DNA of 54,593 nt from Thermoplasmata archaeon (GTDB lineage: Archaea > Thermoplasmatota > Thermoplasmata > Lutacidiplasmatales > SKW197): positions 1 to 54,593 of the forward strand of contig JAOAJK010000009.1 of the NCBI GenBank assembly GCA_026414225.1, given 5' to 3'. Made by a program: the position numbers and the translations under genes. Below, one piece after another: positions 34,280 through 42,505 of this stretch; the first letter of the stretch is position 1; each line of letters begins with the position of its first letter. The notes beneath the pieces are model-generated. The model had not been told where the DNA came from and searched no databases. It worked only from the letters and a program-made list of their open reading frames with translations.

Positions 34280-36781
34280 CTATTTTTTTGTTTTCTCAAG
34301 GAAGTCAGAAAGAAGTTTTGTTTCTTCAGGCATCTCCCTACCGAATTTCCACTCGAGCACACCGAGGCACCAGCGTGTCATCCGTGTTGCAAACCCAAGG
34401 TCAACGGGATTAGCGAGCAACCCCGCAAGCCGCTTAACTGCGTTTACTGCCTCCTCCTTGGTGTCAGCGAAACACAGCCGCTGGGATTCAAGGTGAAATT
34501 CCATGTGCCAGTCGTTGATTTCCGCCCGCATTTCCTCCGCCTTCAGGAAATATTCTTTTGCCGCACTGTAATCCCTGCTTCCTATCAGACTACCAGAAAG
34601 ACCGAGGTAAGCTGCGGCAATCAGCCGTTTCTCTCCTGCATCCATTGCGTATTTCAGGGCTTCCCGGTAGACCTCAGCATCCCTTCCATTGTTACCCATA
34701 ATCCTGTAAACCCCGGCAATTGCCAGATTAAGGAGGGCACGTTCTATGCTCCCGTCGGTTATCAGCATCAGGGCTTCTGCCCTCTGAATGTAGTCCATCG
34801 CCTCGCTTATTCTGCCGGAAAACAAAGAGACCCTTGCGAGTCCCACCCATGCATAGGTTTCCACAACGGGAAGATGCAACTTCTTGCAGATGTCTAGTGT
34901 CGTTCTGTAATGTTCCACGGCTTCACCCAGGTTGTTCTGGTGCTCAGCATGGAGCCCCTCTATGTAATGATATTCCGCAAGAAGTTCATGGTTCTGGAGG
35001 GCTTTGCACATTTTCCTCGCTTTTTCAATGAGTGGTCTTGTCTTCTCTACGGGAGCATTTTCCCGCACAAGCAGGGCTGCAAGTTTCAGGCAGGCAAAGG
35101 GGTTATCTCCCAACCGCTCGTAAATTGCCTCCGCCTTCTTCCAGAGCCCCATGGTTTCAAGCACCTCCGCATAGAACAGCAGGATGAACTGGGAAATGAT
35201 GTTCTTGGCCCTCAGGGTTGCTAGGAGCTCCGCAACCATTTTTTCAATTACTGGCAGGTTGCGGGAATTCAGGAGCAGGTACCTGTTCCTAGTAATAAAT
35301 TCCTCAACTTCTTTCAGGTCATTTGAGGCTATCATGTGGTAAAGGGCTACTGAAAGATTTTCTCTTCTTCCTGTTTTCTCATAGTATTTTCCGATTCTGA
35401 GATGATAATTTCTCTTTTTCTGTTCAGAGATTCTGGTTGAAACTGCGGTAGCCACGAAGTCGTTGACTGCATACCTTCCCGCAATATCTTTTTTCAGAAG
35501 GAAACGCTCGTGAAGGGCATCCAGCATATCATAGTCAATCTCGGCTTCTCTCCCGAGCACAGAAAAGATCGCCTCCGGTTCAAACGGGTTGTTGAAGAGA
35601 GAACCTGCCTCCAGCACCGCTTTCTCCATCGATGTCAAGCCGCCCAGCATCTGTTCCACCATTGAATCACGGGTTAGCTCGTGTTTTTCCACGCCGGGTG
35701 TGGCAATTTCAAGGAGGGCGGGGATTCCATGGGTCAAACCGTAAACCTTTTTCGCCTCCTCCTGGGAAAAACCCTTATTCATTAGCATCCTGGCCGCATG
35801 CTGGTAATTAAGAGGTTCAAGCTCAATCTGGAGCACCTTTCCCTGGGCGATGTGGAGCGGGTTTAGGCTGACCCTCTCACTCGATACGAGAATCAATTTC
35901 AGGCCATCTTCCAGGGGAATAAGGGTTTCTGCAAGTTCAACCAGAAAGCTCTTCAGCTGGATTTCCGCATCCTGGAAATTGTCCACCGCGAGGATAATTC
36001 TGAGCTTTCTTGAATCAGCAATCAAATCCTTTCTGAGTTTCTCCATGTCCCACACTGCAGGGACACGGGGTGCAATTTTTGCCTCGATAAGGAACCTGTA
36101 AAATTGCTGGAAAAACATTTCAAGCGTTGTGGAATAATGTTTTCTCACCTCAAAAACAAATGTCCGCTTCTGGTAGCCAGCAATTGCACGCCTTAAGAGA
36201 GTGGTTTTTCCCATTCCATCCATTCCATGAATGATGCATGTCCTGCTAACACTGTTTTCAAACTGGGAAAGCGCAATCAGTTCCTGCTCTCTCCCGTAAA
36301 ACGGTTGACTCAAGTATCTGAGCGTGGTTGAAGCAGTTTGTGCGTGCAACCTTGCCCTGTCAAGATTGAGCTTATCATCCCTCGCGGATGCCAGAATATC
36401 GAGAATTTTTAAACCTGTCTTTTCAGCGAGTTCAGGGACCGTTGCAGTGCCTTCCGAATCCTGGTCTTTGTAAAAAAACCGTTTTTTTGCGATTTTTGCC
36501 TCAAATTCCTTACCGGCAATTGCCCCCTTATCAGTCACCCTGTAGACATACTTTTTTTTCGTCTCACCAGAGACATGGAGTTTTTTCCGCTCCACCAATC
36601 CAGCATTTAGAAGTTCCTTTAGGGCGGTGCTCACATGATTGCAGTTCAATCCGAGATTTCTCGCAATTGCCTCGGGTGTAGTATCCCTCTGTGATACAAT
36701 TCCCTCCGAACTCTCGAACTGTCCGAATTTCAGAAGGTAGTAGAGGACTACCATTCTGCGGTTGATTACAAGCTTGTGCAT
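34280..36781 (-). CDS. HTH-STAND ATPase-TPR regulator
   Basis: 833 residues. N-terminal winged helix (8-82: MVVLYYLLKFGQFESSEGIVSQRDTT; STALKELLNAGLVERKKL), then Walker A G186MDGMGKT193, Walker B LRIILAVDNFQD (D267), the STAND helical region (LTHGIPALLEIATPG; LTSMEKAVLEAGSLF), and TPR-like helical repeats from about 430 to the end. This is the MalT/AfsR-like plan. ATG 36781 is chosen because the TATATATAA box (36806-36814) lies about 28 bases upstream; the ATG at 36820 is upstream of that box. Ligand unknown; the divergent DUF835 gene is a possible target or partner. Confidence 0.88.
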   Translation of the reverse strand: MHKLVINRRMVVLYYLLKFGQFESSEGIVSQRDTTPEAIARNLGLNCNHVSTALKELLNAGLVERKKLHVSGETKKKYVYRVTDKGAIAGKEFEAKIAKKRFFYKDQDSEGTATVPELAEKTGLKILDILASARDDKLNLDRARLHAQTASTTLRYLSQPFYGREQELIALSQFENSVSRTCIIHGMDGMGKTTLLRRAIAGYQKRTFVFEVRKHYSTTLEMFFQQFYRFLIEAKIAPRVPAVWDMEKLRKDLIADSRKLRIILAVDNFQDAEIQLKSFLVELAETLIPLEDGLKLILVSSERVSLNPLHIAQGKVLQIELEPLNYQHAARMLMNKGFSQEEAKKVYGLTHGIPALLEIATPGVEKHELTRDSMVEQMLGGLTSMEKAVLEAGSLFNNPFEPEAIFSVLGREAEIDYDMLDALHERFLLKKDIAGRYAVNDFVATAVSTRISEQKKRNYHLRIGKYYEKTGRRENLSVALYHMIASNDLKEVEEFITRNRYLLLNSRNLPVIEKMVAELLATLRAKNIISQFILLFYAEVLETMGLWKKAEAIYERLGDNPFACLKLAALLVRENAPVEKTRPLIEKARKMCKALQNHELLAEYHYIEGLHAEHQNNLGEAVEHYRTTLDICKKLHLPVVETYAWVGLARVSLFSGRISEAMDYIQRAEALMLITDGSIERALLNLAIAGVYRIMGNNGRDAEVYREALKYAMDAGEKRLIAAAYLGLSGSLIGSRDYSAAKEYFLKAEEMRAEINDWHMEFHLESQRLCFADTKEEAVNAVKRLAGLLANPVDLGFATRMTRWCLGVLEWKFGREMPEETKLLSDFLEKTKK

Positions 36782-36805
36782 GCAGAACAGGAATGGAATT
36801 AAGGG

Positions 36806-36814
36806 TATATATAA
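36806..36814 (-). promoter_or_regulatory. TATA box of the HTH-STAND gene
   Basis: TATATATAA read on either strand, centred about 28 bases before ATG 36781; supports a leaderless mRNA and excludes the upstream in-frame ATG. Confidence 0.6.
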
Positions 36815-36863
36815 TTTCAACCCGTTTTATGGGCATTCCGTTTCTCTCAGGCGGTTTCAAACC

Positions 36864-36889
36864 GTGAAATCACGATTTAAATATATATA
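36864..36889 (+). promoter_or_regulatory. Inverted repeat plus TATA box upstream of DUF835 gene
   Basis: CCGTGAAATCACG contains GTGA-AA-TCAC (36864-36873), identical to the copy at 34123-34132. TTTAAATATATATA (about 36877-36889) follows at once, so a bound regulator would cover the BRE/TFB site. Confidence 0.5.
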
Positions 36890-36922
36890 CTAAAAAAACC
36901 ATTTTTAAATCGGTGATGCAAA

Positions 36923-37423
36923 ATGAGCATTATGCTAATTATTGAAAAAAAACCGAGAACGGGTTTCAAAAAGCTGGCTGAAGAGGGGAGGGGCCTATGC
37001 ATCTCTCGGTTCCATCCAGATTACCTCCGTACAAGGCATCCGATGAACAACGCAGAAATTTACTGGCTTTCAGAGGTTGAGGGAAAAACAACGATCAAGC
37101 CAGATGAGCTGGAAAAAATTCTCAACCTGATCTCGAGATATACCAGAACCCACAAAGGTGCCAGTGTCCTCTTTGACGGTGTAGAATATCTCCTGCTTTA
37201 CAATTCCGTTCAGAAAATTACTGAGCTCCTGAAGAAAATCGAGAAACTGAGCATAAGTCGAAACTTCACTTTCATGGTCCATTTGGACCTTGATGTCCTG
37301 GGTGCCTGCATGGAACTCCATGATGTTTTTGGACCCTATTTCACTCCTCAGCAAGAGGAAGAACTTCGCCAAACCTTTCAAGCAGAGCCAGATCACGGGG
37401 TTCAAACAGGGGCAGACAGATGA
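36923..37423 (+). CDS. DUF835 domain protein
   Basis: 166 residues. EIYWLSEVEGKTTIKPDELEKILNLI, GASVLFDGVEYLLLYNSVQKITELLKKI and FTFMVHLDLDVL match DUF835, an archaeal domain with a RecA-like strand order but no P-loop. GGTGATG lies just before the ATG. The last 83 bases overlap the convergent second DUF835-type gene. Preceded by an inverted repeat and TATA box. Divergent from the HTH-STAND regulator, suggesting a shared signalling role. Confidence 0.82.
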   Translation: MSIMLIIEKKPRTGFKKLAEEGRGLCISRFHPDYLRTRHPMNNAEIYWLSEVEGKTTIKPDELEKILNLISRYTRTHKGASVLFDGVEYLLLYNSVQKITELLKKIEKLSISRNFTFMVHLDLDVLGACMELHDVFGPYFTPQQEEELRQTFQAEPDHGVQTGADR

Positions 37424-37892
37424 GGAAAATCAGAACTGCCTGTCTGCCAGAAACTGCATCGTATAACCGCTCTGCAAACCTGAAAACCTCCTTTTTCTCG
37501 TTGTAGAGCAAGAGATAGTCAAGGCAATCAAACAGTACGAAAAAATTTGTGTATCTGGTTTCACCCACAATTCTCACGAGGTAGTCCAGACTTTTCGGAG
37601 AAAAGATGTGCGGTTGTTTGAGGACCGTGTTAAAGAGGTAGAGGTTTGAGTTTTTCGGATATTTCGCTCTCGCCGTCTCTTCCTTTTCCCTTGTGAAAAT
37701 CACGGGCACGAACCCCTTCTCCGCAAGCTTATGAGAGAGGAGGAAATGCACCCTTTCGTCAGTTCTGTTTGTGTGAACAAAATACTTGGCACCCAGGTAA
37801 ATGTCAACTATGTGTTCATTGATCTTTATCTGGACTTTTTTATCTTCCGAAATTTTATCTTCCATGGAAAAATCACCGCATTCATTCAGCAT
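37341..37892 (-). CDS. DUF835-like protein, convergent paralogue
   Basis: 183 residues from ATG 37892. VDIYLGAKYFVHTNRTDERVHFLLSHKLAEKGFVPVIFTRE is a RecA-like first half lacking a P-loop, and FFVLFDCLDYLLLYNEKKEVFRFAERLYDAV with LIFLICLPLFEPRDLALLERFG is the DUF835 signature. The in-frame ATG at 37943 precedes the TATA candidate (TTTTAAAT, about 37916-37923), so 37892 is preferred (leaderless). Convergent with the preceding DUF835 gene over 83 bases. Confidence 0.78.
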   Translation of the reverse strand: MLNECGDFSMEDKISEDKKVQIKINEHIVDIYLGAKYFVHTNRTDERVHFLLSHKLAEKGFVPVIFTREKEETARAKYPKNSNLYLFNTVLKQPHIFSPKSLDYLVRIVGETRYTNFFVLFDCLDYLLLYNEKKEVFRFAERLYDAVSGRQAVLIFLICLPLFEPRDLALLERFGEVLPLAEE

Positions 37893-37976
37893 GTTACCTA
37901 CATTGCTGAAACAGGATTTAAAACTTTTTATTTCCACACCCATAAATTATTTATAGGACGCTTCTTTATTCGTGCC

Positions 37977-38882
37977 ATGGCGTCAACACATGCTGAGGTA
38001 ATAAGGAAGGGCAAGGTGAAGGATGTATATGCTCTGGATAACCAGCGACTGCTATTTGCGTTCACGGACCAGATTTCGGTGTTTGATAAAATCATACCCA
38101 CACTGATACCGGAGAAGGGGGAAACCCTTTGCAGGACAAGTGTGCACTGGTTCAGGGAGGCCGCCAAGCATGGCATCAAGAGCCATTTTATTGAATTGAG
38201 AAATAACAGGGAGTTCGTGGGGAAGCGTCTCAGGATTCTGCCGCAGGTGAAGCCGGGCGAGAAAAACTATCTGATTCCTCTCGAGTTCATCGTGAGGTAT
38301 TATGCTGCTGGCTCACTCCTCGACCGCATCAAAAAAGGAGAGATTAAGCCAGAAGTAGTAGGGCTTGCTAATAAAAACATTGATTACGGCACCCCGCTAC
38401 CAGAACCCTTCTTCGAGATGACAACAAAATTCGAGGCGCATGACAGACCTGTGGGAATTGAGGAGGCGATGGAAATATCAGGGCTCGGAAAGAGGGAGAT
38501 TGAGGAGATAAAGGAGAAAATTCTGAAAATTGATGGAATTATCGGAAGGAGTGCCAGAGCTGGGGGCCTCATCCATGTGGATGGAAAAAAGGAGTTCGGT
38601 GTGGACGGCGACGGGGAAATAATCGTGGTTGACACCTTCGGAACTGCGGATGAGGACAGGTTCTGGGATGCGGCTGAGTATAAAAATGGAAAATTCGTTG
38701 AGTTGAGCAAGGAATTTGTGCGGCAGTACTACAGAAAAATAGGGTATTACGATGAACTGATGAGAGCGCGTGAACTGCATCAAAAAGAGCCAGACATACC
38801 AGGGCTACCCGAGGATGTGGTGCTGCAGGTGCGGGACATCTACATCATGATGTTCGAAAAACTCACAGGAGAGAAATTCTGA
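37977..38882 (+). CDS. purC: Phosphoribosylaminoimidazole-succinocarboxamide synthase (SAICAR synthetase)
   Basis: Purine biosynthesis enzyme joining CAIR and aspartate with ATP. RKGKVKDVYAL, FAFTDQISVFDKIIP, IPLEFIVRYYAAGSLLDRI, IDYGTPLPEPFFEMTTKFEAHD, GGLIHVDGKKEFGVD and VVDTFGTADEDRFW (metal and ATP sites) are in order. 301 residues, as usual for archaeal PurC. The open frame back to 37731 is complement of the DUF835 gene; the TATA AATTATTTATAGG at 37945-37957 puts the start at ATG 37977. Confidence 0.94.
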   Translation: MASTHAEVIRKGKVKDVYALDNQRLLFAFTDQISVFDKIIPTLIPEKGETLCRTSVHWFREAAKHGIKSHFIELRNNREFVGKRLRILPQVKPGEKNYLIPLEFIVRYYAAGSLLDRIKKGEIKPEVVGLANKNIDYGTPLPEPFFEMTTKFEAHDRPVGIEEAMEISGLGKREIEEIKEKILKIDGIIGRSARAGGLIHVDGKKEFGVDGDGEIIVVDTFGTADEDRFWDAAEYKNGKFVELSKEFVRQYYRKIGYYDELMRARELHQKEPDIPGLPEDVVLQVRDIYIMMFEKLTGEKF

Positions 38883-38886
38883 TTCC

Positions 38887-39624
38887 ATGGAAAGCCATGC
38901 CGTGTTAGGGGTGAGAATAGACAACATTACGATGAATCTGGTGTTTCGGGAGATAAAGCAGGCGATAGTGGAAAACCGAAAACTCATAATCACGCCAGTC
39001 AACATCAGGGTTGTGATGGAAGCCCGGAAGAACAGGGAACTCTTTGAAATGCTCCAGCACTCGGATATAAACACACCGGATAGCGGACAAATTTCTTACC
39101 TTGTAAAACTAAGAAATTTTAAATTTGCAGAGCGGGTTACAGGGGCAGATTTGTTTGCCGCGTTCCCGGCGTTCGCAGCGGAACACGGGATAAGGATTGG
39201 AATTTTCGGGGGTTTTGGAAGTGTGGAGAAGACAAAAGAGCGGATTCAGAGGGAAGCAGGTGCTGAGGTCGTTTTCACATGTTCTCCATCCGCTGAAGAG
39301 GTCTTGCACACGCCCGGAAAAATTATTGCCCAGATAAATGCAGCATCGCCGCAGGTTTTATTTGTTGCTCTGGGATGCCCTAAACAGGAACTCTGGATAT
39401 GGAGACACCACAGTAAACTTGCGGTAAATGTTTTTGTCTCAATCGGGGCAGGGCTGGACTTTTATGCAGGTGTCCAGAAAAGGGCCCCCGCATGGATGCA
39501 GCGGGCAGGGATAGAGTGGATGGGACGGCTCTTTGGAAATCCTGGGAAGATGGCTACGAGATACCTGACCGAACTCAGGTTTTACTATGAGTTTTTGAAA
39601 GAAACTGTGAGGAGGAAGGGCTAG
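38887..39624 (+). CDS. WecG/TagA/CpsF family glycosyltransferase
   Basis: 245 residues, GT26. LGVRIDNITMNLVFREI, PVNIRVVMEARKN, NTPDSGQISYLVK, ERVTGADLF, RIGIFGGFGSVEKTKERI, VLFVALGCPKQELWIW and GAGLDFYAGVQKRAPAWMQRAGIEWMGRL match the family, which adds N-acetylmannosaminuronate or ManNAc to lipid-linked sugars in bacteria. The family's usual PDG appears as PDSG. It starts four bases after purC and ends in a stop sharing CTAG with the convergent glycosyltransferase. Confidence 0.9.
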   Translation: MESHAVLGVRIDNITMNLVFREIKQAIVENRKLIITPVNIRVVMEARKNRELFEMLQHSDINTPDSGQISYLVKLRNFKFAERVTGADLFAAFPAFAAEHGIRIGIFGGFGSVEKTKERIQREAGAEVVFTCSPSAEEVLHTPGKIIAQINAASPQVLFVALGCPKQELWIWRHHSKLAVNVFVSIGAGLDFYAGVQKRAPAWMQRAGIEWMGRLFGNPGKMATRYLTELRFYYEFLKETVRRKG

Positions 39625-40802
39625 GTATTTCTGAGAAACCTTGCCAGCACTCGTTCATAATTCCTTTCCGAAAATTTACGGACCACTATCTCCCTGTTTT
39701 TCATTCCAAGCAGTGCCCTTTCCTCCGCCGGCATTGCCATAACCTTCTGGATTGCGGACGCAAGGGCATTGTGGTCGTTCTCAGGCACCAGAATTTCCTG
39801 GAGCACATTCGGGATGTCCGCGTGGCTGGTTGCTATCACTGGCTTCTCGAATGCCATCGCCTCGGTCATCGCCACTGGCAACCCTTCCTTATCCCCGGAT
39901 GGGTCCGTTATCGAGGGCTGGCAGTAAAGGTCACAGTTCTGGTAAAGCGGAAGGAGGTTCTCAACACTCAAGCTCCCGAAGAAAACCACATTTCTTGCCA
40001 GACCAAGTTTTCCTGCAAGTTCCATCAGTTTTTCCCTCTCGGCACCATCGCCCACAACCCAGAGCACCACCTTCTCCCTGTCCTTCATTTCCGCTATGGC
40101 TTGGAGGAGCACATGCACACCCTTGCGGTATACAAGCCGTGCCACAACCAAAATTTTGAATTTGTCTCGTGCGGCCCCGATTGCCCTGCTGACCTCCGCT
40201 GCCGCTGCCTGGTACTTCCTTGCGTTCGAATATCTTTCCACATCCACCACGGTTCTTGCCAGCACAATCTTTTCAGCTGGTACTCCAAAGTCCCTCTGCA
40301 GCAGGGCGGCAAACAGAAGGTTTGTAGCTACCACAAAATCGGTTTCCCTGTAGATTTCCTTAATCAGGGATTTGTTCTTTGGAATATAGACATCGTAGCC
40401 GTAAACTGAGCAGGAAAGTTTTTTCCCTAAGATTTTTTTACAGTAGTAACCTATCACGAGCTTGTGGTCTGCAAAGAAGGCGTGAATTCTGTCACACTCC
40501 CGCATTTTTTCCGCAAATTCCGCGGCAATCATGAACTCAAAAAGGGTTCTGGTCTTTATCGCTGTGAGAAGAAGGGACAGGTAAAGCTTTGGTCTTCTTA
40601 CGAAGGCAGGAATTTGTGCCAGGAGAGTTTTGAGAGGGTCCATGTAGTGTTTGTCCCACTCCGGAGGGGGCATATATGTGCCAGGTCTCTTCATCACAAA
40701 GAATACCTTCCCATTTACACCATGGCCCATATAATACCTGATTTCGTTGAGGAGAAAGAGAGGAATACCCCTGTCCAGCGATGTGATAAAAGCGACTTTC
40801 AT
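39621..40802 (-). CDS. Family 4 glycosyltransferase
   Basis: 393 residues, GT-B. IHAFFADHKLVIGYYCKKILGKKLSCSVYGYDVY in the N-lobe, FKILVVARLVYRKGVHVLLQAIAEM, VVFFGSLSVENLLPLYQNCDLYCQPS and DKEGLPVAMTEAMAFEKPVIAT (E-x7-E) in the C-lobe. Likely surface polysaccharide or N-glycan assembly. It follows the zinc phospholipase C-like gene by six bases, in the same direction. Confidence 0.9.
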   Translation of the reverse strand: MKVAFITSLDRGIPLFLLNEIRYYMGHGVNGKVFFVMKRPGTYMPPPEWDKHYMDPLKTLLAQIPAFVRRPKLYLSLLLTAIKTRTLFEFMIAAEFAEKMRECDRIHAFFADHKLVIGYYCKKILGKKLSCSVYGYDVYIPKNKSLIKEIYRETDFVVATNLLFAALLQRDFGVPAEKIVLARTVVDVERYSNARKYQAAAAEVSRAIGAARDKFKILVVARLVYRKGVHVLLQAIAEMKDREKVVLWVVGDGAEREKLMELAGKLGLARNVVFFGSLSVENLLPLYQNCDLYCQPSITDPSGDKEGLPVAMTEAMAFEKPVIATSHADIPNVLQEILVPENDHNALASAIQKVMAMPAEERALLGMKNREIVVRKFSERNYERVLARFLRNT

Positions 40803-40808
40803 CCAGAA

Positions 40809-42161
40809 CTAAACATTCTTCTTTCTAATTAAGTTTTTCCTGCGGGGATTGACCAGCGATGCACCCAGAACCATCGCAAGAAGAGAAAATGCCATCCACA
40901 CCTCTCCATCCAGAAAATTCTCGGTTTGGGGCACCACCGTGACCACTATCCATGTGGTGTTCATGTTTCCTGCAGTGTCTGTCGCCCGCGCATAGACCGT
41001 GTTGGTTCCAGTATTGAGGGTGAGTGTGCCACTCCATGAAAAGGTGCCGTTGCATAGGACCCATGTGGTTCCATCCCGGCTTATCTCCACCTTCTGGATG
41101 CCGATGTTGTCGGAAGCAATCCCGTAAACCGTAATTGTGCTCGCCGAAACGATGCTCTGATTCGCAGGCGAAGTGATGGTGATTGAGGGTTTCACCGTGT
41201 CACTTGCATTTAGGGCGGTAGTATAGGCAGTGTAGAAAATGGTGGTGAGATTTTCAACGGCTGCGCGGATATGCTGGACAGTTGTGGTCCAGAGTGCCGC
41301 GTCGTAGCCCCGCATTCCGTTGTAGGTGATGCCCGCATCATACTGCGATGTGAAACGGTTGAGCATGTAAACATAGGTGGAACCGAGGTAATGCTGGGTG
41401 CCGTCAGTATCCGTAAATGCTGCGGTGGTCCCGTCATGGGAATTCACCCACTTTGCAAGATTTATTGTCAGGGCTGAAACATCCGATACATTCTTTATCG
41501 TGTAACTCATGCCATTGAGGGCCGAGATGAGGGCAGAGATTCCAGCGGTTCCCCAGACACCGGATTCGTAGTAACCGTGATAGGTTTCGCCGTCTGGGTC
41601 ATACGCTGGATGGGTGTGGTCCTTCAGCGTGTATTCAGTGTGTCCGTACTGGGTAATGTCTGCAAAGTAGTGGGTGAGCAAACCTGCATAATAGGCAGCG
41701 TAGTGCTCCTCCTTGCTCCATTTCTGGCTTCCGTTCTTGAGATAGGCAGTGAGATAGGTAACCAGGTTATTATATAGCTGTGCGACCCTCGACGGGGCAC
41801 CCTGGGTTCCACCTGCGTGCACATAATACACATGGTTATCCCAGTCCTGGATTGAAGAGTCCGGGTCATCCGTGTACGCAAGGTAATTGTCATGGGAGCC
41901 AGGGGAACCGCTGCTCGGGCTGAAAGAACCCTGGAAATCTCCACCATTCTGGACATACCAGTTCGTGAGCCAGTTTGCCATCGTGGTATTGTAGTTCTTG
42001 AGATTCTTGTATGCAAACTCGGCAATTACATCATGGACCCCGTAGTAGGGGTAGGTGGAACTCGACGAGGAACCGTTGCCCCAGGCCGCAGCCGGAATTG
42101 ATGTGCCCTGGCACAAAAGGAGAAGGATGACGGTGCCCAAGATGGGGATTCTCGGTTTCAC
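40809..42161 (-). CDS. Secreted zinc-dependent phospholipase C-like protein with Ig-like domain and C-terminal anchor
   Basis: 450 residues. Signal peptide IPILGTVILLLLCQ ending before AAWG: in zinc PLC/S1-P1 nucleases the mature N-terminal Trp is a zinc ligand, here W about 27. Further ligands fit GVHDVIAEFA, IQDWDNHVYYV and LLTHYFADITQYGHTEY. After about 320 comes a Big-type domain (PSITITSPANQSIV; VYARATDTAGN), then a C-terminal membrane helix followed by PRRK. GTG 42161 is chosen: the TTAAATA box (42184-42190) is 26 bases upstream; the ATG at 42182 would lie within the promoter. Phospholipase or nuclease; substrate not known. Confidence 0.85.
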   Translation of the reverse strand: MKPRIPILGTVILLLLCQGTSIPAAAWGNGSSSSSTYPYYGVHDVIAEFAYKNLKNYNTTMANWLTNWYVQNGGDFQGSFSPSSGSPGSHDNYLAYTDDPDSSIQDWDNHVYYVHAGGTQGAPSRVAQLYNNLVTYLTAYLKNGSQKWSKEEHYAAYYAGLLTHYFADITQYGHTEYTLKDHTHPAYDPDGETYHGYYESGVWGTAGISALISALNGMSYTIKNVSDVSALTINLAKWVNSHDGTTAAFTDTDGTQHYLGSTYVYMLNRFTSQYDAGITYNGMRGYDAALWTTTVQHIRAAVENLTTIFYTAYTTALNASDTVKPSITITSPANQSIVSASTITVYGIASDNIGIQKVEISRDGTTWVLCNGTFSWSGTLTLNTGTNTVYARATDTAGNMNTTWIVVTVVPQTENFLDGEVWMAFSLLAMVLGASLVNPRRKNLIRKKNV

Positions 42162-42222
42162 AGCAGAAGTAAGTGCTGGCATCTATTTAAGGATTTGGAG
42201 TGCGGAAAACCAGTGGGAGGGG

Positions 42223-42501
42223 TTATCTCACAATCTCAAAACTTCCGTACCTGGGTTCACGATTTTCCTCAATTTTCACTTCAAAGTTCTCAACTTCTGC
42301 ATGGGGCTGATGATGGGCACACCACTCGATGCACTCCATCACCTTCTCCTTCTCACCCTCAAACTCGGCATAAACGCTTCCATCAGGCTCATTCCTCACA
42401 ATCCCTGTTAACCCGAGTTCTCTTGCCTTCATTCTCGTGAAGTAACGAAAATTCACGCCCTGGACCAACCCGTAAAATCTCACAATCGCCCTCACATTCA
42501 C
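42223..42501 (-). CDS. acyP: Acylphosphatase
   Basis: 92 residues from GTG 42501. FYGLVQGVNFRYFTRMKARELGLTGIVRNEPDGSVYAEFEG contains the catalytic arginine (NFR) and asparagine (RN), the hallmark of acylphosphatase, which hydrolyses carboxyl-phosphate bonds. The canonical GxVQGVGFR appears as GLVQGVNFR. GGAGGTGA precedes the start inside the end of pheS; the genes overlap by a few bases or touch, so translation is coupled. The longer frame to 42582 is inside pheS. Confidence 0.88.
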   Translation of the reverse strand: MNVRAIVRFYGLVQGVNFRYFTRMKARELGLTGIVRNEPDGSVYAEFEGEKEKVMECIEWCAHHQPHAEVENFEVKIEENREPRYGSFEIVR

Positions 42502-42505
42502 GCCC

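Noticed and set aside
34123-34413. 96-residue plus-strand ORF after rnz
   Set aside because: Its second half is antisense to the STAND gene and its start codon lies in the operator; no protein-like pattern.
36782-36820. Upstream ATG for the HTH-STAND gene
   Set aside because: The TATA box TATATATAA lies within these codons; the ATG at 36781 has correct leaderless spacing.
37731-37976. Long N-terminal extension of PurC
   Set aside because: It runs antisense through the DUF835-like gene and through the purC TATA box; PurC homology starts at 37977.
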